From JAOZTV01 sp965371805 (GTDB taxonomy: Bacteria > Acidobacteriota > Aminicenantia > UBA2199), in the NCBI GenBank assembly GCA_965371805.1, contig CBDUZW010000083.1, positions 1 through 19,369 of the forward strand: DNA of 19,369 nt. The letters run 5' to 3'. The translations under genes and the position numbers were made by a program. This document shows positions 1-7,359 of the stretch, one piece after another; position 1 is the stretch's first letter, and every line of letters begins with the position of its first letter. A model generated the notes under the pieces. It searched no databases. It was given only the letters and a program-made list of their open reading frames with translations, and was not told where the DNA came from.

Positions 1-57
1 GAATATGGTGATTAAAAATTCTTTTAAATCTAATATGTTATGGACTCGTACATATCA

Positions 58-86
58 TTGTGTTTATCATGCTTTTCCTGTATAAT
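58..86 (+). promoter_or_regulatory. Predicted sigma70-type promoter for the helicase gene
   Basis: A TTGTGT box at 58-63 is followed by a 17-bp spacer and a perfect TATAAT at 81-86. Transcription would start near position 93, giving a 5' leader of about 80 nt before the helicase ATG at 174. Cold-shock helicase mRNAs often have long leaders, but I see no strong structure in this one. Prediction by eye only. Confidence 0.55.
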
Positions 87-173
87 GGATTATTAAAATA
101 GATCATTTATATATAAAAAGCAATTTATTTGCTTAATTTTAGGTTAGATATAATCAACGGAGAAAAATAATTT

Positions 174-1973
174 ATGGATAATTTTGAAAAATTGGGAATA
201 ATCCCAGAATTAATACAGGGTATCGAAACACTTGGTATTATTAAGCCAATGCCGATACAGGCAGAAACTATACCGGTAATGCTTGAAAACAAAAGCGACT
301 TGATTGGCCTCGCACAAACCGGAACAGGAAAAACTGCTGCCTTTGGATTACCCCTTATACAGAGAGCTGATTTAAATAGTAAACAAATTCAATCCCTTAT
401 ATTATCACCAACACGAGAACTTGCAATTCAAATTGCAAATGATATTAAAAATTATGCTAAACATCTTGATGGGTTTAAGGTTGTAGCAGTTTATGGTGGA
501 GCCCCTATAGATGCTCAGATAAGAGATTTAAAGAAAAATCCACAGATAGTAGTTGCCACTCCTGGAAGACTTCTTGATCTTATCAGAAGACGAAAATTAA
601 ATATATCTAATATAAATTCAGTAGTTTTAGATGAGGCTGATGAGATGCTGAATATGGGGTTTGAAGAAGATCTAAATGCAATTCTTTCTGAAACACCTGA
701 TTCAAAATTTACATACCTGTTCTCTGCAACAATGCCGCATGAAGTTACAAAAATATCAAAGAAATATATGAACGACCCGGTTGAAATTACTGTTGGAAAT
801 AAAAATGCAGGGGCTGAAAATGTCTCACATATCTATTCTATGGTTCAGGCAAAACATAGATATCTTGCACTAAAACGAATTTGTGACTTTAATCCTGATA
901 TTTATGGCATTATTTTTTGCAGAACTCGTATGGAAACAAAAGATGTTGCAGAAAAATTGATGGGAGACGGTTATAACGCGGATGCATTACATGGAGATCT
1001 GTCCCAGGCTCAAAGAGATTATGTCATGCAGAGATTCAGAAACAAAACTCTTAATATGATTGTTGCTACCGATGTTGCAGCAAGGGGATTGGATGTTGAT
1101 GATCTGAGTCATGTGATTAATTATAATCTTCCGGACGAGCTCTCAATTTATACGCATCGAAGTGGTAGAACTGGAAGAGCTGGAAAGAAAGGAATTTCAA
1201 TTGTAATAATTCATCAAAAAGAAAAGTATAAGATTAGCAGGATGGAAAAAATCATAGGTAAGAAATTTGAAGTTCAGAAGATACCTGATGGTAGATCTAT
1301 CTGTGGAAAACAACTTTTCAGTTTTATAAATAAAATGGAAAAAGTAGAAGTCGATGAAGCTGAAATAGCGCCATATATTGATAGAATTAGTAAAAAACTA
1401 GACGGGATGGATAAGGAGCAATTGATAAAAAAATTTGTTTCATTAGAATTTAACCGTTTTCTCTCATATTATAAAGATGCTCAAGACCTGAATGCATCAG
1501 AATCAAGATCCTCCAGGGATTCACAATCTTTTAATGAGAAAAGAAAAAAAAATAAGGGCAAATCAGGCGGCAAATTCTCAAGATTCCATATTAAGGTAGG
1601 AAGCCGTGATAAAATATCTCCCATCGATCTGATAGGCATGATAAACGATAATACAAAAAACAAGATGATCGAAATAGGGAAAATTGAAATATTAAAAAGT
1701 TTTACCTTTTTTGAAGTGGAAGAAAAGTCAGCAGACTTGGTCATACAGTCCTTTCAGAATGCGGAATTTAAAGGAAGGAAGCTTGGAATTGAAAAAGCTT
1801 CTCCTAAAAAAGCTTCAAAAAGACCGGATAGAGATTCAAAAAGAATGGATAGAGATTCAAAAAGACCGGATAGAGATAAAAAAAGAAAAACTGAAAGTTT
1901 TTCAAATGAAGACCGACCAAAAAAAAACAAAGAGAGAAAAGACCGCAAAAAATACAGTTCTCATAAAAAATAA
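174..1973 (+). CDS. deaD: DEAD-box ATP-dependent RNA helicase, DeaD/CsdA type with DbpA-like RNA-binding domain
   Basis: ATP-dependent RNA helicase, probably acting in ribosome assembly and RNA turnover, as DeaD/CsdA proteins do. The 599-residue protein shows the superfamily 2 motifs in order: AQTGTGKT (47-54), PTREL (79-83), TPGR (129-132), DEAD (153-156), SAT (184-186) and HRSGRTGRAG (328-337). After a charged linker (about 440-467) comes a DbpA/CsdA-type RNA-binding domain (about 468-542), then a very basic Lys/Arg/Asp tail built partly from a tandem 7-residue repeat. The start is supported by a CGGAGA ribosome binding site at 158-163, a Q-motif region beginning at Phe4, and full family length. 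It is monocistronic: its own promoter lies upstream and the next gene is convergent. CsdA and DbpA are hard to separate by motif; the length and basic tail favour DeaD/CsdA. Confidence 0.95.
   Translation: MDNFEKLGIIPELIQGIETLGIIKPMPIQAETIPVMLENKSDLIGLAQTGTGKTAAFGLPLIQRADLNSKQIQSLILSPTRELAIQIANDIKNYAKHLDGFKVVAVYGGAPIDAQIRDLKKNPQIVVATPGRLLDLIRRRKLNISNINSVVLDEADEMLNMGFEEDLNAILSETPDSKFTYLFSATMPHEVTKISKKYMNDPVEITVGNKNAGAENVSHIYSMVQAKHRYLALKRICDFNPDIYGIIFCRTRMETKDVAEKLMGDGYNADALHGDLSQAQRDYVMQRFRNKTLNMIVATDVAARGLDVDDLSHVINYNLPDELSIYTHRSGRTGRAGKKGISIVIIHQKEKYKISRMEKIIGKKFEVQKIPDGRSICGKQLFSFINKMEKVEVDEAEIAPYIDRISKKLDGMDKEQLIKKFVSLEFNRFLSYYKDAQDLNASESRSSRDSQSFNEKRKKNKGKSGGKFSRFHIKVGSRDKISPIDLIGMINDNTKNKMIEIGKIEILKSFTFFEVEEKSADLVIQSFQNAEFKGRKLGIEKASPKKASKRPDRDSKRMDRDSKRPDRDKKRKTESFSNEDRPKKNKERKDRKKYSSHKK
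1815..1877 (+). repeat. Three tandem in-frame 21-bp repeats in the helicase tail
   Basis: Copies lie at 1815-1835, 1836-1856 and 1857-1877. The first and third are identical; the second differs only in changing CC to AT within the unit, which turns Pro into Met. Each unit encodes a 7-residue Lys/Arg/Asp module of the SKRPDRD type, extending the basic, presumably disordered RNA-binding tail. Copy number could vary by slippage without breaking the frame. Confidence 0.9.
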
Positions 1974-1986
1974 TTGCAATTAGCTC

Positions 1987-2026
1987 TATACAAAAATATA
2001 ATTAGTTTTGGTATATATATTTTTTT
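1987..2026 (+). terminator. Possible weak intrinsic terminator after the helicase gene
   Basis: TATACAAAA at 1987-1995 can pair with TTTTGGTATA at 2006-2015 (one bulged G), and a run of seven T follows at 2020-2026. The stem is almost all A-U pairs and the T run begins a few bases after it, so this is a weak candidate. It lies 14 bp after the helicase stop codon, where a terminator is expected before the convergent neighbour. Confidence 0.4.
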
Positions 2027-2037
2027 ATGATATTTTT

Positions 2038-2070
2038 TCTTAACAAAAATATCCGGGACAGGTGTTAAGA
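2038..2070. repeat. 8-bp inverted repeat between convergent genes
   Basis: TCTTAACA at 2038-2045 and TGTTAAGA at 2063-2070 form a perfect inverted repeat with a 17-nt spacer, just beyond the 3' end of the minus-strand hydrolase gene. There is no convincing U tract on either strand. It may help terminate the minus-strand transcript, or be chance in AT-rich DNA. Confidence 0.3.
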
Positions 2071-2091
2071 ATTCCTGTTAGATAAGCTCTT

Positions 2092-3171
2092 TTATATTTT
2101 TACAATACTGATCAATGGAAGATGATCTGATATTGTTAGTGTATCTTTCTGTCTAACCCGACTTTCAATTAACTGCAATTGATTGGAATAAAACAAATAA
2201 TCAATGATTCTATCCGGTGCGTTTATTTCAGGATTGTTCGGGAAATGAGTAAACCATTTTGGATTCAATGACTCAGCGTTCTCTTTAGAGGGAAAACTTC
2301 TAAAAACTTCCGTTAAAATTTTTATCTCTGAATTAATATTATAATATTTTTGTTCATTGCTACCTAAGCTAATATACGCTTTTTTATCGGGCAATAAATT
2401 AAAGTCACCGCCAAGTAGCCATTTATGACCTGCTTCGGATGACTTGATAAGTAAATCTTTGATTTTATCTATCTGCTTTTCTAATGTATCGGTACCTTGT
2501 GAAAAGGCTGATAGATGAGTGTTATAAACAATGAAATCCTTACTTCCCTCTATTTCAAACCTGGTCTCAAGAACAGCTCTTTTAAGATCAAACTGCTTTT
2601 TTATCCAGTTATCAGGTTTTAACTGTAATTGATGTCTAAGTGAGCTTTTGATGCGGAATTTTGAAATTGTTGATAGTTTCATTCTAACTGCTCCCATTAT
2701 TCTGGGGTGAGGAACAAAACGTGATTTGTGATAGAAAGCCGATGAGTGAGATTTATAATCTTTTGATATTAATGTTAATAATCTGCGAAGTTGATCTTCA
2801 TGATATGTCCTTTTAGAACCATCATCAACTTCCTGAAGGAGGATTATATCAGGATTTTCATCATTTATAACCCTAGCAACTTCTCCAATTGTTTTATTTA
2901 TGGCATCTTTAGAAGGTTTTTCATCGGGTCCGGATTCATCCAGCAAATCATAAAAAAACACATAATCCTTACCTGCCATATACTGAATATTCCAGCAAAG
3001 TATTTTAATTTCATGTCCTTGAGACATAACACTTTTATTGTCCAAATTACTAATATCAACTTCTTCAACCTCATTTGGAAAATAGTTTAAAAAATAAACT
3101 AATAGCACTAAAACAGCACTAAAGACAATCATGATTCCAATTAAAAACTTAAAAATATTTTTAGTTTTCAT
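2092..3171 (-). CDS. Membrane-anchored endonuclease/exonuclease/phosphatase-family protein
   Basis: Predicted metal-dependent phosphodiesterase or nuclease of the exonuclease III / DNase I fold. The substrate is not evident. The 359-residue protein starts with a short basic segment and one hydrophobic helix (about 8-29), so it is probably anchored in the inner membrane with the catalytic domain outside, or is exported. Family motifs appear in order: CWNIQYM (Asn61), LLQEVD (Glu114), NTHLSAF (His219), GGDFNLLP (Asp256, Asn258), DRIIDYLF (Asp320, Asp324) and the C-terminal SDHLP (Asp349, His350). All usual metal and catalytic positions are therefore present. No strong Shine-Dalgarno precedes the start; the choice rests on the position of the signal/anchor helix. 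It stands alone, convergent with the helicase gene and divergent from the glycosylation operon. Relatives are annotated as EEP-family hydrolases, some as nucleases and some as lipid phosphatases. Confidence 0.85.
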   Translation of the reverse strand: MKTKNIFKFLIGIMIVFSAVLVLLVYFLNYFPNEVEEVDISNLDNKSVMSQGHEIKILCWNIQYMAGKDYVFFYDLLDESGPDEKPSKDAINKTIGEVARVINDENPDIILLQEVDDGSKRTYHEDQLRRLLTLISKDYKSHSSAFYHKSRFVPHPRIMGAVRMKLSTISKFRIKSSLRHQLQLKPDNWIKKQFDLKRAVLETRFEIEGSKDFIVYNTHLSAFSQGTDTLEKQIDKIKDLLIKSSEAGHKWLLGGDFNLLPDKKAYISLGSNEQKYYNINSEIKILTEVFRSFPSKENAESLNPKWFTHFPNNPEINAPDRIIDYLFYSNQLQLIESRVRQKDTLTISDHLPLISIVKI

Positions 3172-3271
3172 GTACTAATGATATCTAATTATAATGAAAT
3201 TAACAAGTTGAATTATATTAGCGAATTTTCTCCTTCTTGCCTATTTACTTTATATATGATAAAGTTGATTA

Positions 3272-5149
3272 ATGGGTATTGGTAAGAAATTATACGAGAA
3301 AAATTTAAATTATTTTAGAGATAATTTTTCTAATCTGTATGAAGCTCTTGATAAATTGGAATTAAAAAGAAGCACAATATCGGAAGCAAGAGACGGATCT
3401 TTTACCCTCACGTATAATGTTTCTGAAAAAGATTATTATATTCATTCAAAATACAATCCACTCAAAGAAAGTGTTAAACTTTTAGACAGTATAGATTTGA
3501 AGGCTGACCATATTGTAGTACTTGGAATGGGACTTGGCTATCAGGTTGAGCAGATATTAAAGGCAAAATCAGCTTTTACAAGAGTATTGGTTATTGAGCC
3601 GGAATTTGAATTTGTAAAACAATCTATGTTTACGGTAAACTGGGGGAAATTATTAAAACGAAGTGACTGTTTTTTTGTTTTTGGAACAAATTTTGATGAA
3701 ATTGCAAATATAGTGCATGATTTTATAAGTATTACAACATTTGAAAAACTGGAAGAAGTGGAACTTTCATCGGAAGTTAGATTATTAAAGTCATTTTTTG
3801 ACAGGGCAAAAGAAGTTATTACTAATGAAGTTAAAACAAATTTATTGGATTTTAAAACGCTTCTAGCAGAGAATTATCTAGTTCCAAGAAATATAATGAA
3901 TAATTTGCCATATATTCTTAAATCAAAAGCGGCCCTCTCTTTAAAAAATAAATTTAAAAAAGTACCTGGTATAATTGTCTCTGCAGGTCCTTCATTAGAT
4001 AAAAACATTTTATACTTAAAACAAATACAAAACAGAGGGATAATAATAAGCGTTGATACAGCGCTAAAGCCACTTCTCAGCAGATCAATCCAGCCGCACT
4101 TTACAGCAATTGCAGATCCTTCTTATAAAAACTATTTGCATCTTCAGGGTCTTGAGAATAAAGTTGAAAACTACATTATTGCAGAAACAGGAATCTCAAC
4201 GCCAATATATGAAGACTTTCATAAAAAAACATTTTCAATGTCTATTGGAAAACCTCTTGTACGGATTATTGAAGAGAATAGCAGAGAGTTTGGCTATATT
4301 GATGCCTGGGGTTCAGTTATAAGTTTTGCAATGAATTTTGGGGTTTTCCTTGGTTTGGATCCGATTGTTTTTGTGGGTCAGGATTTCGCCTTTTCAAATA
4401 TGCGAAATCATTGCAGGCACACATCCTGGGAGGAGAGAAAGGTGATTTATTCCTCTAACCTTGAAGAATTGCAGCGATTTGAACGAAAGTCTATTTCCGG
4501 GAATAGAAAGATTATAAGTGTTAAGGATGTATTTGGAAATAAAACATTTACATCTGAGCGGCTTTCACTTTATAAGAACTATCTTGTAAGAGAGATTAAT
4601 AAGAATAAAGAAATTTCATTTATTAACGCTAGTGAAGGTGGTATATTGACTGAGATTCCAAGTTTATCCTTACGTGAAGTCATTAAAAAATATATATTTA
4701 ACAGAGAAGAGTTTGACATTGAAAAAATAAAAAACGTTGAGTCAATCGAAAAAACTATTGATATAAAAAAATTGGATTCATTTTTAAATAGGAAGATAAA
4801 ATTCTATAAAAATTATGGTAATAAAATTAATAGCATTATAAAGGATCTTAAAAATGTATCAAAGCTACCTGATAAAGAGATTCTTGAATTATTAAAAAGA
4901 GTTGAATTTATAAAAAATAGTCTCTATGCAGTTCCTCAAAATGGAGATATAGTTGAAATGTGGTCAAGAGCGCCAATTTTCCATTTGTTAAAAAAACTAA
5001 CGTCTATTGAAATGAATTTTAAGCACATAGATAGAGACTATCTTCTTAAGAATGCAGAGATTTATAAGGACTATTTCATTGCAATTGAGCCATTATTAAT
5101 TGATATAATTGATCATTTCAAAGGTGCAATTAAAAAAATAAAAAAATGA
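3272..5149 (+). CDS. Maf-type motility accessory factor, DUF115 (MptE-like) glycosyltransferase
   Basis: Probable sugar transferase of the motility-associated factor (Maf) family. Characterised members attach nonulosonic acids such as pseudaminic or legionaminic acid to Ser/Thr of flagellin in the cytoplasm before export. The 625-residue protein has the family layout: an N-terminal region with a Rossmann-like VVLGMGLGY stretch (82-90) and VIEPE (107-111), then the DUF115 core (about 210-385) with VSAGPSLDKN (236-245), the ADPS motif (281-284) and GLDPIVFVGQDFAF (361-374), then a helical C-terminal region. No clear ribosome binding site precedes ATG 3272; the start fits the usual Maf N-terminus. 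Its stop codon overlaps the next gene's ATG (ATGA at 5146-5149), so the two are translationally coupled. Family membership is clear. Flagellin as the acceptor is inferred, since no flagellin gene is in this window. Confidence 0.85.
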   Translation: MGIGKKLYEKNLNYFRDNFSNLYEALDKLELKRSTISEARDGSFTLTYNVSEKDYYIHSKYNPLKESVKLLDSIDLKADHIVVLGMGLGYQVEQILKAKSAFTRVLVIEPEFEFVKQSMFTVNWGKLLKRSDCFFVFGTNFDEIANIVHDFISITTFEKLEEVELSSEVRLLKSFFDRAKEVITNEVKTNLLDFKTLLAENYLVPRNIMNNLPYILKSKAALSLKNKFKKVPGIIVSAGPSLDKNILYLKQIQNRGIIISVDTALKPLLSRSIQPHFTAIADPSYKNYLHLQGLENKVENYIIAETGISTPIYEDFHKKTFSMSIGKPLVRIIEENSREFGYIDAWGSVISFAMNFGVFLGLDPIVFVGQDFAFSNMRNHCRHTSWEERKVIYSSNLEELQRFERKSISGNRKIISVKDVFGNKTFTSERLSLYKNYLVREINKNKEISFINASEGGILTEIPSLSLREVIKKYIFNREEFDIEKIKNVESIEKTIDIKKLDSFLNRKIKFYKNYGNKINSIIKDLKNVSKLPDKEILELLKRVEFIKNSLYAVPQNGDIVEMWSRAPIFHLLKKLTSIEMNFKHIDRDYLLKNAEIYKDYFIAIEPLLIDIIDHFKGAIKKIKK

Positions 5150-6018
5150 AGGATAATGAAATCAAAGGGTATAGAATAGTTATTATTTCTCCGGACAATT
5201 ATATTCATTCTTTATGTTTTAAAGAAATAGCAATGTTATTGGTAAGCTCTTTTAGAAGTAATAATATTTCCTGTGACTTTACTATTAATGAGTTTTCAGA
5301 TCAAAAAATTAATATTATTTTAGGCTACCATTTATTAAATCAGAAAGTTATTAAAACTGAATTAATTGATAAAGAAAAAAAGTATATTCCTTTTCAATTG
5401 GAACAATTAGCCTCAAGTGAGTTTGTTCTTACACAAGACATTAAATTTGTTCTAACAAACGGAGTTTCTGTCTGGGATTATTCAAAAGAAAATATTAGAT
5501 ATCTAGAAGCTAATGATATTTATGCAAAATACCTCCCTATAGGCTATCACAAAGATTTGGAGATCATAAAATCTGCAGATGAAAACCAGAAAGATATCGA
5601 CATTCTCTTTTATGGGAGTATCGGTAAGAGAAGAGAAAAAATATTAAATATATTGTCAGAAAAATATAAAGTTAAGGCTCTGTTCGGCGTTTATGGGAAA
5701 GAGAGAGATGATTATATTGGAAGGGCAAAAATAGTTCTGAATATTCATCACTATTCTGCACAACTACTTGAAATGGTTCGTTTATCCTACCTTCTGAATA
5801 ATAAAATATTTCTGATCTCTGAGGAATCTCACCGGAATCCATACAGTGATTTGGAAATAGAATTTTCACCTTATTCAGAGATTATTTCAAGGTGTGACTA
5901 TTATTTAAAAAATGAAAAGGCAAGAGATGTAAAAAGAAATAAAAACTATGTAAAATTCAAAAAACAATTCCCGATGGAAAGTTTGCTGAGTTCTTTAGGA
6001 CAAGACAAATGCCAATAG
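5146..6018 (+). CDS. Glycosyltransferase, GT-B-like, family 1 type
   Basis: Likely cytoplasmic glycosyltransferase adding a sugar to the same glycan or protein as its neighbours. The 290-residue protein has a divergent N-terminal half (1-145) and a GT-B C-terminal nucleotide-sugar-binding half that begins IDILFYGSIGKRREKIL (151-167). This continues to a segment around NIHHYSAQLLEMVRLSYLL, with Glu209 at the place of the conserved acidic residue of this fold, then KIFLISEES. It is shorter than typical GT-B enzymes (350-400 residues), mostly through a compact N-terminal domain, like the short glycosyltransferases found in flagellin or surface glycosylation loci. It starts within the stop codon of the Maf gene, and its last 10 bases overlap the start of the next gene. 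The class is moderately sure; the substrate is unknown. Confidence 0.65.
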   Translation: MKDNEIKGYRIVIISPDNYIHSLCFKEIAMLLVSSFRSNNISCDFTINEFSDQKINIILGYHLLNQKVIKTELIDKEKKYIPFQLEQLASSEFVLTQDIKFVLTNGVSVWDYSKENIRYLEANDIYAKYLPIGYHKDLEIIKSADENQKDIDILFYGSIGKRREKILNILSEKYKVKALFGVYGKERDDYIGRAKIVLNIHHYSAQLLEMVRLSYLLNNKIFLISEESHRNPYSDLEIEFSPYSEIISRCDYYLKNEKARDVKRNKNYVKFKKQFPMESLLSSLGQDKCQ

Positions 6019-7160
6019 AATTTTCTCTTTGCGCAATTTATAAGGATGAGGAGAGCCTTCTTGATGAATTTATAGAAAGGCATAAAAACCTGTTTGAAGA
6101 GTTGATATTAGTTGATACCGGCTCAACGGATAAGAGTAATGAGATCGTCAGTTCTCATAAGCTCAAACATTATTTTTATAAATGGGATAATAATTTTTCA
6201 AATGCGAGAAACGCTTCTCTATCCTATGCATCTAAACCATATATTATTGTATTGGATATTGATGAGCATATAACGGCAGAAAGTTTAAACGAGTTAAAAA
6301 AAATCATTCAACAGGAAAATAGGGATGGTTATTCTCTTAAACAAATTAGCTTTTCGAATTTAAATTCTTCTAATAACTGGAGACATATTTCCCAATTACA
6401 ACCTGAAATATCAATAGTTTTGCCCGATAATTTATTGAAAATCAGTGAAGGATATATAACATCTCCATTGATAAGGGTGTTCAAGAATAAGAAGGGTATC
6501 TGTTTCTCTGGAATGATTCATGAGATTGTTGGCGAATCTATGGATAAAAACAAGCTGTCGAGTATAAGAACTGAGATTCCTATATTTCATTTTGGTTGGA
6601 TCGATAAGAAAAGAACAGATCTTGAAAATATTGGTAAAAAAAAAAGGTATAATGAACTTATAAAGATGGCATGGGAGACTGAACAAAGTGCAAAGGCTGC
6701 CTATTACTATCTTATTATTATTGAATCTCCTGAAGAAAAGATGAAACTTGCCTTTAAATTAATTAAAATGTTTCCAAAGGTTAAAGAGTTTTATCAGATA
6801 ATGACCTACTCTGCAATAGAGTTGAATCAATATAAGAGAGGTCTTTCGTATGCAGATAAAGGTCTTAAGTCTTTTCCAGATGACTTACCTCTTTTGTCTG
6901 CTAAGGCAAGATGTTTTAATCAACTCATGCAACCTGAGGAAGCATTAAGTATCATTGAAAATATTTTAAAAAAAGACCCTTATAGTTTTAAGAATTATTT
7001 GGAAAAAATTAAAGCTCTGATTGTTCTAGGCAAAGATGAAGAAGCAAAAAAAACTATAAAAAACCTTCCACACGGATATTCTGAAATATATAAAACCGAA
7101 TTATTTTCTTTATTGGATCACAATATTATATATAAAAAAAAAAATAAATTTGACTTATAG
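6009..7160 (+). CDS. Family 2 glycosyltransferase with TPR-like C-terminal region
   Basis: Predicted inverting GT-A glycosyltransferase of family GT2. The 383-residue protein opens with the family signature SLCAIYKDEESLLDEFI (6-22), the nucleotide-binding LVDTGSTDKS (34-43), the FSNARNASL stretch (63-71) and the DIDE metal-binding DxD-type motif (83-86). This order is typical of SunS/WaaE-like enzymes. From about residue 215 the chain is helical, and a tetratricopeptide-like repeat (about 285-355) is recognisable from alternating Ala/Gly/Tyr positions. GT2-TPR fusions often glycosylate peptides or proteins, which agrees with the upstream Maf gene. The ATG overlaps the preceding gene by 10 bp. 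The gene ends in a poly-A-rich stretch that contains the -35 box of the next promoter. The family is confident; donor and acceptor are unknown. Confidence 0.85.
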   Translation: MPIEFSLCAIYKDEESLLDEFIERHKNLFEELILVDTGSTDKSNEIVSSHKLKHYFYKWDNNFSNARNASLSYASKPYIIVLDIDEHITAESLNELKKIIQQENRDGYSLKQISFSNLNSSNNWRHISQLQPEISIVLPDNLLKISEGYITSPLIRVFKNKKGICFSGMIHEIVGESMDKNKLSSIRTEIPIFHFGWIDKKRTDLENIGKKKRYNELIKMAWETEQSAKAAYYYLIIIESPEEKMKLAFKLIKMFPKVKEFYQIMTYSAIELNQYKRGLSYADKGLKSFPDDLPLLSAKARCFNQLMQPEEALSIIENILKKDPYSFKNYLEKIKALIVLGKDEEAKKTIKNLPHGYSEIYKTELFSLLDHNIIYKKKNKFDL

Positions 7161-7178
7161 CCCTTTATTTATTATACT
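7150..7178 (+). promoter_or_regulatory. Near-consensus sigma70-type promoter for the GTPase operon
   Basis: TTGACT at 7150-7155, a 17-bp spacer and TATACT at 7173-7178 match the consensus at five of six positions in each box. The -35 box lies inside the last codons of the upstream glycosyltransferase gene. Transcription would start near 7185, leaving a leader of about 175 nt before the ATG at 7360. This is the best promoter in the window. Confidence 0.65.
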
Positions 7179-7193
7179 CTGATTTAATTTATA

Positions 7194-7213
7194 TTAAACT
7201 TTTATTAGTTTAA
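7194..7213 (+). repeat. AU-rich hairpin in the GTPase leader (first dyad)
   Basis: TTAAACT at 7194-7200 pairs perfectly with AGTTTAA at 7207-7213 across a 6-nt loop, and a run of A follows. The stem has one G-C pair, so stability is low. It lies about 10 nt downstream of the predicted transcription start. Confidence 0.3.
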
Positions 7214-7295
7214 AAAAAATTATATTTGATTTATGTGTTTTATTGGTATGAATTGTAGGGATATTTTTATAGAGAGTTTTGATTTGGTTTGCCTA

Positions 7296-7311
7296 TATAT
7301 TCTGGAATATA
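7296..7311 (+). repeat. Perfect dyad in the GTPase leader (second dyad)
   Basis: TATATTC at 7296-7302 and GAATATA at 7305-7311 form a perfect 7-bp inverted repeat around a TG centre. It could be a DNA operator half-site pair or a short RNA hairpin with a CUGG loop. It sits 48 bp before the GTPase start codon. Confidence 0.4.
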
Positions 7312-7359
7312 AGTCACATGTCTCAAGTAAATTTAATTATAAATAAAAAGGAGGCAGAA

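Noticed and set aside
2..85. Open frame at the left edge ending in TAA at 83-85, possibly the tail of an upstream gene.
   Set aside because: Only 27 codons, no recognisable sequence, and its stop overlaps a good TATAAT box; it is probably intergenic.
1481..1983. Several ORFs of 64-90 codons on both strands within the 3' part of the helicase gene.
   Set aside because: They are antisense or out-of-frame readings of the repetitive basic tail and lack start signals.
7279..7359. In-frame upstream extension of the GTPase gene (27 extra codons from ATG 7279, or 14 from ATG 7318).
   Set aside because: The strong ribosome binding site at 7348-7355 and the family N-terminus both point to ATG 7360; the extension lacks a ribosome binding site and reads through leader structure.
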